A stretch of 64,000 nucleotides of DNA from positions 62,001-126,000 of the forward strand of contig VWZW01000851.1 of assembly GCA_013397115.1 (NCBI GenBank), given 5' to 3'. This DNA is from Edolisoma coerulescens. Taxonomy: Eukaryota; Chordata; Aves; Passeriformes; Campephagidae. This document shows, piece after piece, positions 38,012 to 48,800 of the stretch (the first letter of the stretch is position 1; each line of letters begins with the position of its first letter). The translations under genes and the position numbers were made by a program. Under the pieces are notes generated by a model, which worked only from the letters and a program-made list of their open reading frames with translations, was not told the origin of the DNA and ran no database searches.

Positions 38012-38624
38012 CTCCAGAAGATTCCCCTGCTGGCAAGGGAGACATCAGAGGGAACAGTGAGGAAAAAGCCTCTCAGAAGTGACCCCAGTGTCTTTATGAG
38101 GAAAGAAGCCAAGCAAGGAATCCCTCCTTTACTCTTTATCCGGATCAAAGGAGACTCTGCTCAAGCCCAGAGCAACAGGACCTTCTTCATGTCCACACAC
38201 ATGGACAGACTCCACGTGTGGGTCAATAAAAGCCCTTTCCTCATCCCTTGTGACTGGCCCAAAATGTTCACACAAAAGGAGCCAAACTTGATGTTTAAGT
38301 TATTTCTGTAACCCTGCGATGCACAGTTACAGGTGTTTTGGTGAGGGGCTTTGCCAAGGGAAGCATCTGAGGATTGTCCTTGTTCCTGCTACCTGTCAAA
38401 AGCAACGAACTAAAGTACAAGTGATAAAAATAACCTAGACAGAAGCTATAACTTAATAATTATTAACATAAATTTAATTACGAAATGGCAGCCATCGGGA
38501 AGTGATCAGGAGCTTGGTGCCCACCACAATCTCCAACTAAAGCAGTCGAGCACTTCCAGAGTGAGGATGCTGCCACTGCACCTGTCACCCTGTCACCACA
38601 CAACCAGTGCACAGAGGATGTTAC

Positions 38625-38715
38625 CTGACTCAGCTGCAGACAGCTGGGACGGGCTCTTGGCTCCACTCAGGCTCCTCTGGACTCCTCGAGACTCTGCGAT
38701 GTCCCTTTTTTTCCC
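38625..38715 (-). other. Non-coding first exon of the 27.4-38.75 kb BPIFB gene
   Basis: The exon ends GAGTCAG with donor GTAAC (38624-38620) and has no ATG. It splices to the acceptor at 38027, and the exon 37900-38026 carries ATG at 38009-38011. It contains GGGACATCG (38697-38705), shared with BPIFB4 exon 1. Confidence 0.65.
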
Positions 38716-38740
38716 CACAGCTGAGATGAAAGAAGTGGCC

Positions 38741-38750
38741 CTTATATAAA
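38741..38750 (-). promoter_or_regulatory. TATA box of the 27.4-38.75 kb BPIFB gene
   Basis: TTTATATAAG on the minus strand, about 30 bases upstream of the proposed first exon. Confidence 0.7.
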
Positions 38751-38759
38751 AGCTGCAGC

Positions 38760-41700
38760 CCACCAGACACACCTTTTCCACTCAGCCTCCCACGAGCAGC
38801 CATCCCTCTGCTCCTGCTCCTTGTGAGCAACACCCAGCTGCCACCTCTCTTGATTTATACGAGGCAACGTCACCGCTGGCTTGACCAGCTGCCATTCCCC
38901 TCTGTGGCCTGGATCACTCAGATGCTGCTTTCCCCCCACCCCCAGTCTGTCTTAAAAAGGATGCCCTGCAATGGTGGATCCAATGGGGATCCCTGTGCTT
39001 TGAGGAAAACAACTTTTTTAGGAAATCGTGAGAGTTACTGAAGCAGCTAAACCTGGCAGAAGGCTGATGGGGCTGCCTGTGCAGGGAGGCAGCACATGAA
39101 GCACAGGAACATGGGTTCAAGGAGACTCAGAGTAGGAAACTAACTTGCCAATCCCTGAGGAGGTGTGAGACTTAAAAGGCTCATTCCTGTTTCAAGTGCA
39201 GTCCTGGGAAAAGATTTTCTTGACAAAAAGCAAGGCTGAGAGGTTGCAGAGATCTGATAAATGTCGGTTTTCTCATTGATTTCAGTTGGATCTGAAAGTG
39301 TCACCAATCCACTGTAAAAAATAAAGTTGTATTGAAATGCATGAAGCCAATGATAAATATAATTTTGAATAAGCAACGCTTATGGTAGCTGAACACTGGA
39401 AGCAGCAACTTGGATTTCAAAGGAAAGTCTCATCCTGCAGGAATAAGGCTCACCCCTCAGCAGGTGCCTTGGCTGGGCTTCACAGAAGTTTCCATTGTGC
39501 AGGGCCCCAAGAAGATCTTATCAGGGCACTTTGTTCAGGTCTGGTCGCCCATTTTCAACTGGGACAGCCTTGGGGGGAAACTGGGCAGCAAAGGGCTGCT
39601 GAGAGGGCTGCGGAGCCAGAGAGGGGCCGGCGTGCTCAGCCTCATGGAACATGGAGCAGCAGAGATGCAATCATTCTCCACAAACATGGGAGAGGAGATG
39701 GAGAGGAGAGAGGGAGGAGAGAGGGAAGAGAGCTGCCTGGGCTCAGGGACAAGGTTGGCACAGGAACAAACACAAGCTGATACATTCAGGTTGAAGTCAG
39801 GAGAAAGCTGCTACCACCACAGTGAGTTTAGGGCTAGTTGTCCTCTGGGAATACAGAAGGCAGCAAAAATATACTCAGGAGGCTCTTCAGTACTGCACAG
39901 GGTGTGTTCTTGAAGCAGCAGCGAAGTGCTTGCACCAAGTCCCTCAGAGTGCTGCCCTGGGCTCAGGCTCAATGGAGCAAACTTTTCTTGTCACAGAAAC
40001 TTGTTTTATTTAACACTCAACCAGGACTGCATTTGATGTGCTGGTGACAGTCTAGTCCCAAAACTCCAGGGGTTGCACTAGATGATCTTAACAGGCAACA
40101 TATCCATGCTGCTCCTTTTTTGCCCCTTTCAAAGACCCAAACACACCAGGCTGAGCGGTCACCATGAACACACCCACAGCGAAGTGTTCATGAGACTGCT
40201 CCAGCCACGTACAGGCTGCAGGAATATCACTGCTGCCAAAAGCCAGCTGCTGAGCACCAACAAATATGGATTTCCAGCTGGTTTCAGAGAGCCACAGTGT
40301 GTGCAACAAGCACCCGGGTCACCGTGTACGTGCACAGGCACAGCACAGCCACTCACTCCCACGGGATCCTCTCGTTGTTCTACGGCAAGAGGCAGAGATC
40401 CGTGTCCATACACACACGTCCTGAACCACGGCAGGGACAGCAGCTCTGAGGAACACGGCCCATTTTACACACCCTGTCCATATTTCTTCTTGCTCTGTGA
40501 CTTTTCCCTCCTCAGTCATATCCCTTGTCTCCCCTCTCATGCGCCCATATTTCATCCTCTCCTTGCAGCAGTGATTTAGATATCACTTACCAGGAGGCTG
40601 GATTCAGTCCTGCAGTGACAAGGGAAGATACATTAAAATAAAGCATGGCAAGAAATTGAAGAAGAGATTGTCTCAACACAACTGTTGGAAAGCAGAAGGG
40701 CTCAAGGAAACACCAACACCCGCAGAGAAGAAATGCTCCAGAGCAGCCTCTGGCATCCTGCACTGCCCCAGGCGTGGGGTTCTGCAAGAAGGCAGGTTAA
40801 ACAGCAAGAGGATCTCTAGAAGAGTAATATTAAAGTAATTAAATGTAATAATTTATGAAATATTATTACATTAACTGATTTTTTTTTCTCTAATATTCAG
40901 AACCATGGAAGCCTAGGGAAAACTTAGGAGAATTGCACCATACAGGTCAAATTAAAATGCCTAGCAACACTGAAGATGAAATAAAATCAGAATTTTTGCA
41001 CTACATTTTAATGACAGATGGTGGTTTTGAGACATTCCAGAGGTTTTCAGGCTATAGGAGCACAACTTCTCTTCACTGTTATATGGCAAATAAAAAATAA
41101 AAATTAAAAAATAAAAAGAGTAACCTCAGACTGTTAAAATTCTTCAATGGGCAAATAGTTACTCCTTATTAAGAGTATACATAAACTGAATCCTCTCTCT
41201 AGAGGTGAAAATCCTAAATCTGGTGGCAGGACTTGCAGCCTGCGATGGAGCTGCTTTGTACAGACGTTCAGCCTTTTCCCTCTCAGGGACACCTCCTAGG
41301 AGTCAGCAACTTCTTCCAAAAGGATACTGTGAACATTAATGAACTGCTCAGCTCAAATGTCGATGGAAAGTAACTCCCTGATGCCAACAAGAAAGCAGCA
41401 GCTCAAGGGGAAGGAGAAAGCACTCGGGGAGGAAAATGACCCAGCAAACTGCTGTGCTGGAGCAGAAACTGGGAAAGGGGCGGGGGGGAACAAAGTGAGT
41501 TTTAAGCGCTGACTGCAGCTGGGCTGTGAACTCCCAGCCTGGTCTCCGAAATGCTGAGGTTTGGGTGATGAATTGTTTTCCCCACCCAGCATTTTACTGG
41601 GGAATGCGGCAACACACCAGATCTGCACTGGGAGGAGGTCGGGCACAGCGGCCAGGGGCAGCTCAGTCCAGAGCCTGGAAAACAGGCACATGGAAAAGTG

Positions 41701-44030
41701 TCACTCGCTGCTCTGTTCCCTCTGCCTCACTGCGAGCTGGCTTGCTCAGGGGAGATTTCCTCCCACTCCTGTTAATGGAATTGCTCAGGGAAGTGGAAGG
41801 AAGGAGCTGTCTCTGAGCTCCCCAATGCCATGTAACACGCTGAATTCAGCACCAGAAACACGGCGTTAGTGCAGCACTGTCGCTGTAGAGTCACCTGTGT
41901 TCTAGTTGGTTTGGGATGGATGAATCCTCCCAGAGCCAGGCTCCAAAACTAATTTCTAGCAACAGGAATTGCCAAAACATGAACTAGAGTATCCTAGAAA
42001 GGAGCTGGAAGGTTTTAGTAAGAACTGAAGGACTCAAACCCTCCCCAAGTTTTGGGACTCGACTTGAGCCCAGGATTGACAGAAACCCACAATCCCCAGA
42101 GCCAGATTTACAGCTGGTTTAGCAGCTCCCGTTGTCAGCAGCCCAGGAGGGCAGAGCAGCTTCATTAATATCCATCACTCCTGCAGCACAGCCAGCCTTG
42201 CCAAGCTCACGCTGACCCGGGGCTGCTGCTTCACGCACAAACCCCGGGCCCGTGGCAGGGTGTGCGTGGGCAGACGTCAGAACCCTCCTTTCCAGCTGTA
42301 CCCGTGTCTGATCACTCAGCCGTGCAGTTTCCTACACGGGGAACTTGAGAAGCAGGAACATAATCTCGGGGAAGGGCCACACAGAGAGCCCGAGCAGGGA
42401 AAACAAGGAGAAGGACACAGAGGCACGGGCAGCAGCTCCCAGGAGCTGCCTGTCAGGAGGAGGGAGAGCAGCAGCATTGATTTCTGGAAGCATCCGCAAT
42501 GCCGAGCATAAACAGCAAAGCCGAGTAAAATCACTGCCATGAGATAAGCACAAATCGATGTCTCCAGGAATTTTATAGACAGGAAATTTTCTTCTTCTGA
42601 GACACGGACGGAAGCGGGAGGAGCATAATGTTATCAGCCCCCAGAAAGGGACAAACTTCATTAGTCAGATCAGTGCAGCGAGATGGAAAAGGAATGCACG
42701 GAAAAGTGTCACTCGCTGGACACTCTGCAGTGCGAAAATGGAGGCACTTCTGCAGATGTGACTTCAGCCCATGCCCACAGCTCCCCGACACAACACTGAC
42801 AGCAGCACAGGCTGGAGGGCTCTCAGGGATGCCCAGGGAAGCCCGGGCAGCCTTGAGAATCCCTTCCCAGCTGCTTTGGGCAGACACTGGCTTCAGCAAG
42901 TTTTGCAATATTTTGTCAGTGTCTGTCGCTGCAAAGACCAAGGTGCAGCCGAAATGCTGCCCTGAGCACCTTTCTGGGTGGGTATTTTGCATCTGGACTT
43001 TAAGGTTTGGCCCATTCCAGGTTTCCCTGGGCATCCTTTCTCAGCTGGCCCCAGACAAGGCACACTTGGAGAGCAGAAGAGGTTGTGACCTTCCTGAAGG
43101 ACTGCCAGGAGCCTCCAGGGACAGACCACGGGACACACACCAGCTGTCTGCCCCGTGTTTGGGGTGCACGGCCAGAGCCATCCCTGGGATCTGCAGTAGC
43201 TGACCTACACCAGCATCTCTCCATCCCTCCCTTCCTTCTGCTGCCCAGCACCCCCCCAGCAGAGCCACGGCAGCCTGGGTTCCTCAGTGATGCAACGTGC
43301 ACCTCAAAGTCAATTCCAGTTCTATGTTTTAAGCAAATGAATCCCTCTCCTGCTTTCCTCCCATCACTTCCAATCACTCGCACTGCGAGTGCTGTGAACG
43401 CCTCAATTCCTCCTCACTCTTCATTCCTCCAATTTATTTTTTGCCTTCCTCCCAGGCTGGAAAATGGATTTCTGTCCATTTCGTTGTCTCAGAAAGTGTT
43501 GGCACTGTGGTGCCAGCAAAGACTTTTTAAATAAAGACAGCTAATTCTATTTGACTGAAGGATAGCAACACGGACTCAAAGTCATGTTTCTGCCTTGCCT
43601 GAGGTTTGGGGAAGCTTTACTTTACAAAAAGAAAAGCAGTATTGAGTGAAATTGTCCTTGATAGTCTCCATTAATCCCTGGGAAGAATTAGCAGCAGCTT
43701 TACATTACATTCATACATCTTCTGGAAGTAAAGATTTCAGGCTTTCTGTCTTATTCACAGCTTTTAATAGAGACTTGACATGGTCTCTTCGGACACATCA
43801 TCAGCACAGGTGGCAGAATTAGTGCCCTGCTTTGTCCAGATGCTCCTCGGGGGATAAATTACAGCCCTGCAGGCAGGCAGGGTTTGGAGTCAGCGTTATG
43901 GAAATAAATGCTTATATCCAGGAAGACACCAACTGCTCGAAAGAAATTGCAGCTGAAACCAGAGAGTGAGTTCATGTTAAACAAACCTTGCTGATGAGTT
44001 AATTAGCCTGACGAACATGGATTAAGTCTA
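38760..44030. other. Region between the last BPIFB promoter and the CpG island, no gene recognised
   Basis: No BPI-fold exon and no recognisable conserved protein. A 19-base segment at 40591-40609 (minus) has a good acceptor and a GTAAGT donor but is too short to judge. AT-rich stretches occur at 40.8-41.1 kb. Confidence 0.45.
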
Positions 44031-44036
44031 ACTCAC

Positions 44037-44121
44037 CCAGGTGCCATTTCCCTTCCATCAGTTTGGTGATGGTGTGTCGATCCTGTCTCAGGGCAGAAGC
44101 ATCAAAACAACCGATGTGGTT
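44037..44121 (-). other. Exon-like open segment, unidentified
   Basis: 85 bases between a strong acceptor (CTCCTCCTTTCAG) and a perfect donor (CTGG|GTGAGT). One frame is open for 28 codons (NHIGCFDASALRQD, then KLMEGKWHL). I do not recognise the protein. It could be a coding exon of an unidentified gene, a long non-coding RNA exon, or chance. Confidence 0.35.
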
Positions 44122-44389
44122 CTGAAAGGAGGAGACAAAGAGGCATTAAAGGACAAAGAGACATTAAAATCCGAGCAGGCTGGAGGGCAAAGAACAGTGT
44201 CACACCAGCCAAGCAGGCGGCTGTCCTGCCCCTGACCCCGCGGGGCTCAGCACCCCAGCTCACACCCACAACTGGGGCTGGTGTTTGTGAGCACCCATCC
44301 CGTGTCCTGTGCACCGAGGAGTTGCCGCATATCCCACACATCCTCCCGGGGTCCCCACGCTTCCACACCGCCAGAGCCATTCCAACGCA

Positions 44390-44800
44390 ACAATGGGCGA
44401 GGAGCTCAGCCCCCGGAGAGGGAGAGCAGGGACGGGAGCGAGGAGCGGCCGCGTGTCCCCAGCCCGCAGTGCAGGGGTGCACGGGCCCAGAGCTAACCTG
44501 GCGACAGGTTCTGCTCACGGGCTGGTGAAATACACCCACGTAGCGCAGAGCAGCACCAGGGAGAGGCCGCGGGGAGCACGCCGGGAGCAGGGAGAGCGAC
44601 TCGGCGGACACCCAGCGCGGGGCTGGAACCCGCGGGACTCGAACCCGGGTCCCCGGGGCTGAGGGCGGCTCCCTGGGGCTGTACCGCCCCCTGCTGGCGG
44701 CGAGCGGCCCCGCGGGGACCCGGACCCCGCCCCGGGCAGGGACCCCCGGCCAACCCCGGTGACCGAGGGAAGGGGCGCACGGGGCGGGGCAGGGCGGCAG
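44390..44800. promoter_or_regulatory. CpG island
   Basis: A sharply GC- and CpG-rich block (many CG dinucleotides, GCGGCCGC-like and CCCCGCCCC words) in an otherwise CpG-poor neighbourhood. Islands of this kind usually mark a constitutive promoter. No convincing first coding exon was found on either strand. The 332-codon minus frame over it is typical of GC-rich non-coding DNA. Confidence 0.75.
44684..44697 (-). promoter_or_regulatory. CTCF core motif
   Basis: The minus strand reads CCAGCAGGGGGCGG, an exact match to the CTCF core consensus CCASYAGRKGGCRS, preceded by CCG. It lies at the edge of the CpG island, about 6 kb beyond the last BPIFB promoter. Confidence 0.7.
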
Positions 44801-45178
44801 GAGGGTGCTGATGGAACGCTGGGGTTTTGGAGATGGAACGGAAAATACACTGGTTTGAAGGTTCCGCAAAAAAAGGTTCACGAAGGGGATAAAGCTCCTC
44901 AAGGCTACTCCCGGTGCGGGTAGGTCGATTCCTGTGCACCAAACGCTATATAGACAAAATAGAGAGAGACCATTTAATTCCCCTTTCATTAAGGAGAGAG
45001 ATTTGATACCGATGCGACACGTGGCAAGGAGTGCAATGCCAGCCCTGAGCACAGACACAGCCCAGGGGCTTGGGGCACGTGCCAGGGCCAGGTACCTCAC
45101 ACTACAGCATCACAGATACACACCCAGAGTGATGGGGATGGACATTTTAGCAGGGCCTGTTCCCTAAAAGAGGGAAGA

Positions 45179-45405
45179 TTTAGACTAGAGATAACGATGA
45201 AGATTTTTACAATGAGGTTGTAAGACAATGGCACAGGTTGCCCAGAGAAGCTGTGGCTGCCCCATCCCTGGAAGTGCCCAAGGTCGGGTTGGACAGAGCT
45301 TGGAGCAACCTGGTCTAGTGGAAGATGTTCCTGCCCATGGCAGGGGAGTTGGACTAGATGACTTCGGAAGGTTGCTTTCAACCCAAACCTTTCTATGATT
45401 CTAAG
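45179..45405 (+). mobile_element. CR1 LINE 3' fragment
   Basis: Contains CACAGGTTGCCCAGAGAAGC, GCTGTGGCTGCCCCATCCCT, GGAGCAACCTGGTCTAGTGG and the terminal CTTTCTATGATTCTAAG, all characteristic of the CR1 3' end in sense orientation. Confidence 0.92.
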
Positions 45406-45747
45406 TTACAAAAGAAATGTGGCTCAAGGCTGATTTCACTCACACAGCAAAAGCAAAACTTTGATAGCACAGACTGATCTTTTAACAACATCCACTAACG
45501 AACTCCACAGCAGAGCTCCTCACATGCACAAAGGGACACACTCACTGGCACAGGCATGCCAAAGGTCCCAGCCACCCCACATTCTGTGGGAAAGAACCCC
45601 TGCCTGCACAGAAACAAGGAAGGTATCATGGTTAAAAACTCACTGCAACACTAATTAAAACCAAAATAAGCTTCCACAGTTACCTTTAGCATCCCATCAC
45701 TGGGCAAGGAAGACCCTTGGTAAACATTTGGGGACACAGGTGCTTAC

Positions 45748-45849
45748 ATCTGGAATTTGTGCATTGACATCACCACGTGCTCTGCCAAGGTGTTTCAGCT
45801 GGATCACCCCGATGCCCAAACACTGAGCCACAGCGTGCAGCCCTCCAAA
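45748..45849 (-). other. Exon-like open segment, unidentified
   Basis: 102 bases bounded by an AG (with a poor pyrimidine tract) and a GTAAGC donor. One frame is fully open for 34 codons (FGGLHAVAQCLGIG, then QLKHLGRARGDV) and its phase is compatible with segment 44037-44121 downstream. Not recognised. Confidence 0.25.
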
Positions 45850-48800
45850 CTGTCTTCAAAATGAAGAACAGGATTTTTCATGGCATCCCCAGGATCTGGT
45901 AATTTCCAACAGCCTCTCCTGACTGCAGATGCTCAGACCGTAAATAATCACTACACATTTTTGCTGCCACTGATGTTTTCTTGCCCGAGGCAGCCACTCG
46001 CCAGCCTGCCTCCGAGATAAGGCTGGGGAGCTTCACAGGGCCTGGGTGCTTTGAGTGGAATCTTCTCAACATCAAAGTCCCAGGAGGGTTTTTAGTGAGG
46101 CTTTAGAACCAAGTTAAGGGTTTTTAATGTGCCATGCAGCACCCAGCATCAAAGGGACAGTATCCACAGGGGCCTGCTGCTAACAAAGTCACCGATAGCA
46201 CAGGAATACGGCTGAACTAAACAGCTTTATCACCACTATTTTGAGCAACTTTTATGTACAGGAGATGAGCACTCCGGAGGTTTACTCGGAGCAGAGAGTC
46301 TGAATAAAAAACCCTGACTCCCCTCGTCGCCATGTGAAATTAGTCAGATGGAAATGAGGAGCTGAGAATCTTTGAGCTTATGCCGGGCAGCTCAGTATAA
46401 ATATTCTCATTGAATTATGACACTTTGCAGGCCTCACACACGGAATCAAGGTCATCGGCAGCAGTTGGCAGGAGAGCTCTGCTCCTCCAGCTTTGCTATT
46501 TCAGGATGCAATTGGTTTTTTTCTCCCAGCAGAAGTTATTGTAAGCAGGGGCTAGCTGGGCTGCCAGGGAGGGGTGTGTTCAACACGGCCACGGGCAGCA
46601 GGAGCGCTGCTGCACGTGAAATGCGCTGTGTGTGAAACTCTGGTAACGCCAGCACCCTGCAAATCCCTCCCTCCTGCTGTTCATTTCTTCCCAGGAACCA
46701 CAAGCATCCCGTCACTCACACGGAATTCCCCACGTGCCTCTGACCCAGGGCCCTCCAGAGCCGCTGGTGAAGAGGAAACCCCAGGACTGAGGGGTGACGG
46801 CGCTGCCTCGACCAAGTGACAGCGGCAGCAGCCCTGCACCTCCACCCTAGTGAAGGGCACAGGCTTGGCAGCCAAACACAGCTCACACACAGGAATCCAG
46901 CCCTGCTCCTGCACTGTGAGCTGGAACGCTCTCAGAAACACAAGCTGTTTTTCCGGGAGCTGGAGCAAATACACATTTTCCACCAGTTGCCTCTGTTTTT
47001 TAGAGGATAAGTAAGACAAGCAAAGCAACACCCAGGCAGGATCCAAGGCTCCCCTCTGCAGCATTCCACACCAAACAAAGGTGGAACACCTGCTGCCTCA
47101 CCCAGGTGAGTGGGCATTAGGGACATAACACAGCAAACACCAAGGCAGCGGCCATTTGTCCCACTGCAATACAGTGACAATGTCAGAGCCACACAATTCT
47201 CACTTGTTTTCACCAAGCCCTGAAGCAAGGAGGAGATAAAACATCTTGAGACTTAATTTTTTTTAATTTTTAAAGTAACAGTCTCCAGCATCTTTGCAGA
47301 CCAGTAGGCACCATTCCTACAGATGTCGCGGCCCCGTTACTGAGCATGACACTGATTGCATTTGTGCAAAGCAGCAGGTCTGAATTCAGAGGCTTTGGAT
47401 GGCCTCTCCCCAGCCCTCCTGCTTGGCCAGCAGCAGATATCTGCTGTGCACCACGGCTGGGTGGTCACAGGGCTCCTGGCTGCCACACAGCTGAGAAAAT
47501 CAAACTAATATTATTAAGTTAACGCCAGCCCTGGGTGCCTCCACCAGCGATCAAAGCCACCTTCGGCTTCACCGACACGCAGTGACTTGTAAAAGGCTGA
47601 GCTGAAACAGTATTTCATGGCTTGAATTGCTTCAAATCCCCCAGGAACAAGTGTCAGGGCTTTCAATAGCTATAGTGCTAATAATAAAACAGGGACCTCT
47701 TCCAGTATCACAGCACAAACAGTAGTTATTTCTCTCTCAAAGCTTTGATTCCTAAAACCTTTCTTACATTCAGCTTGACATCAAAACACCCATCTCATTC
47801 ACTCAGGCTGTCACAGGAGAGTTGTGTGCTGCTATTAGAAATAGCCCTGAGGTGAATTAAGAACAGTCTGTAATGATGTTCCACTACAGCAACTTTATTT
47901 CTACCAAACCAAATAAATGAGCAATATTTTATCTGATGTGCCTTGGCTCAGCAGAGAACGGCAGCTGCTCCCCTTATGATTTATTGAATGGATGTTTTCT
48001 AAATAGCCAAAGCTGGTCTCTGAAGCCAGCCACAAAATCTCCCATTCCTAACAGCCCAGCAGGGATAGGAGAGGGACTTTCAAGTTCTGGATAGTGGCAA
48101 GTTTGGACATGAACTATTCTATTTGCAATTTTTCCTCCTATAAACAAAATGCACTAACAAGAAGCCATATTAAAAAAATAAATCTGTAAATATTGATGCT
48201 CAACAGCTGGCAGAGGATACAGGGCACAGACAAAGCTCTTCCTGTACAGCTGCAGAAGCAACAGAGTCCAGCATAGTCAGGGGAGTTTTGGGTGTGGTGG
48301 GTATGGTGGGTCCCTGCACCCATCACCCCAGAGCAGCAGCCCCAGCACCACGGTGAGGTGAGCAGGAAGAGAAGGGAAATAAAGAAATCACAGAGGCACC
48401 AGCCCTCCAGCAGGCAGGACTGCAGCAGACACAGCTGAAGTGGGATTTGGGGCTGCTGGAGAACTGGCAGGAGGAAATGGATGCTCACATCAGCAATTAA
48501 AACAGGGGATATTCTGCCAAAGGACATCTCCTAAGCCAAGAAGTTGATGAGATGCAAGACATCTCATCAGGTCTGGACATTCACACGGGCACCAAGGACA
48601 CAGGGAAGCATTGCAGGAGCAGCAACACATTTCATGGATATCACACTTCATGGATATCACACTTCAGTGGGCTCTGACTCCCAGAGACTCCGACACCAGA
48701 ACAGCGAGGTGGGTGCTTTAACACGTGCTGCAAAGTGCAGGTGCCTCTGCAGGGCCTGCCAGCAAGAGCTGCCTGTGAGGAGTGACAGTTCCGAGGGGTG

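Noticed and set aside
42573..43034. 153-codon minus frame in the 38.8-44 kb region
   Set aside because: No start context, splice support or domain; typical chance frame in moderately GC-rich DNA.
44630..44665. Perfect tRNA B-box-like sequence (minus strand GGTTCGAGTCC)
   Set aside because: No A box at the right distance, no acceptor stem, and the T-stem has a mismatch. Probably GC-rich coincidence in the CpG island.
44102..45100. 332-codon minus-strand open frame
   Set aside because: Crosses the CpG island, where stop codons are rare by composition, and overlaps CpG-poor sequence on both sides. No domain, no Kozak context, composition rich in Pro/Arg/Ala.
46840..46995. Protein-like minus frame (RQLVENVYLLQLPEKQLVFL)
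   Set aside because: The donor is weak (GTGGAG), an equally plausible plus frame overlaps it, and no similarity was recognised.
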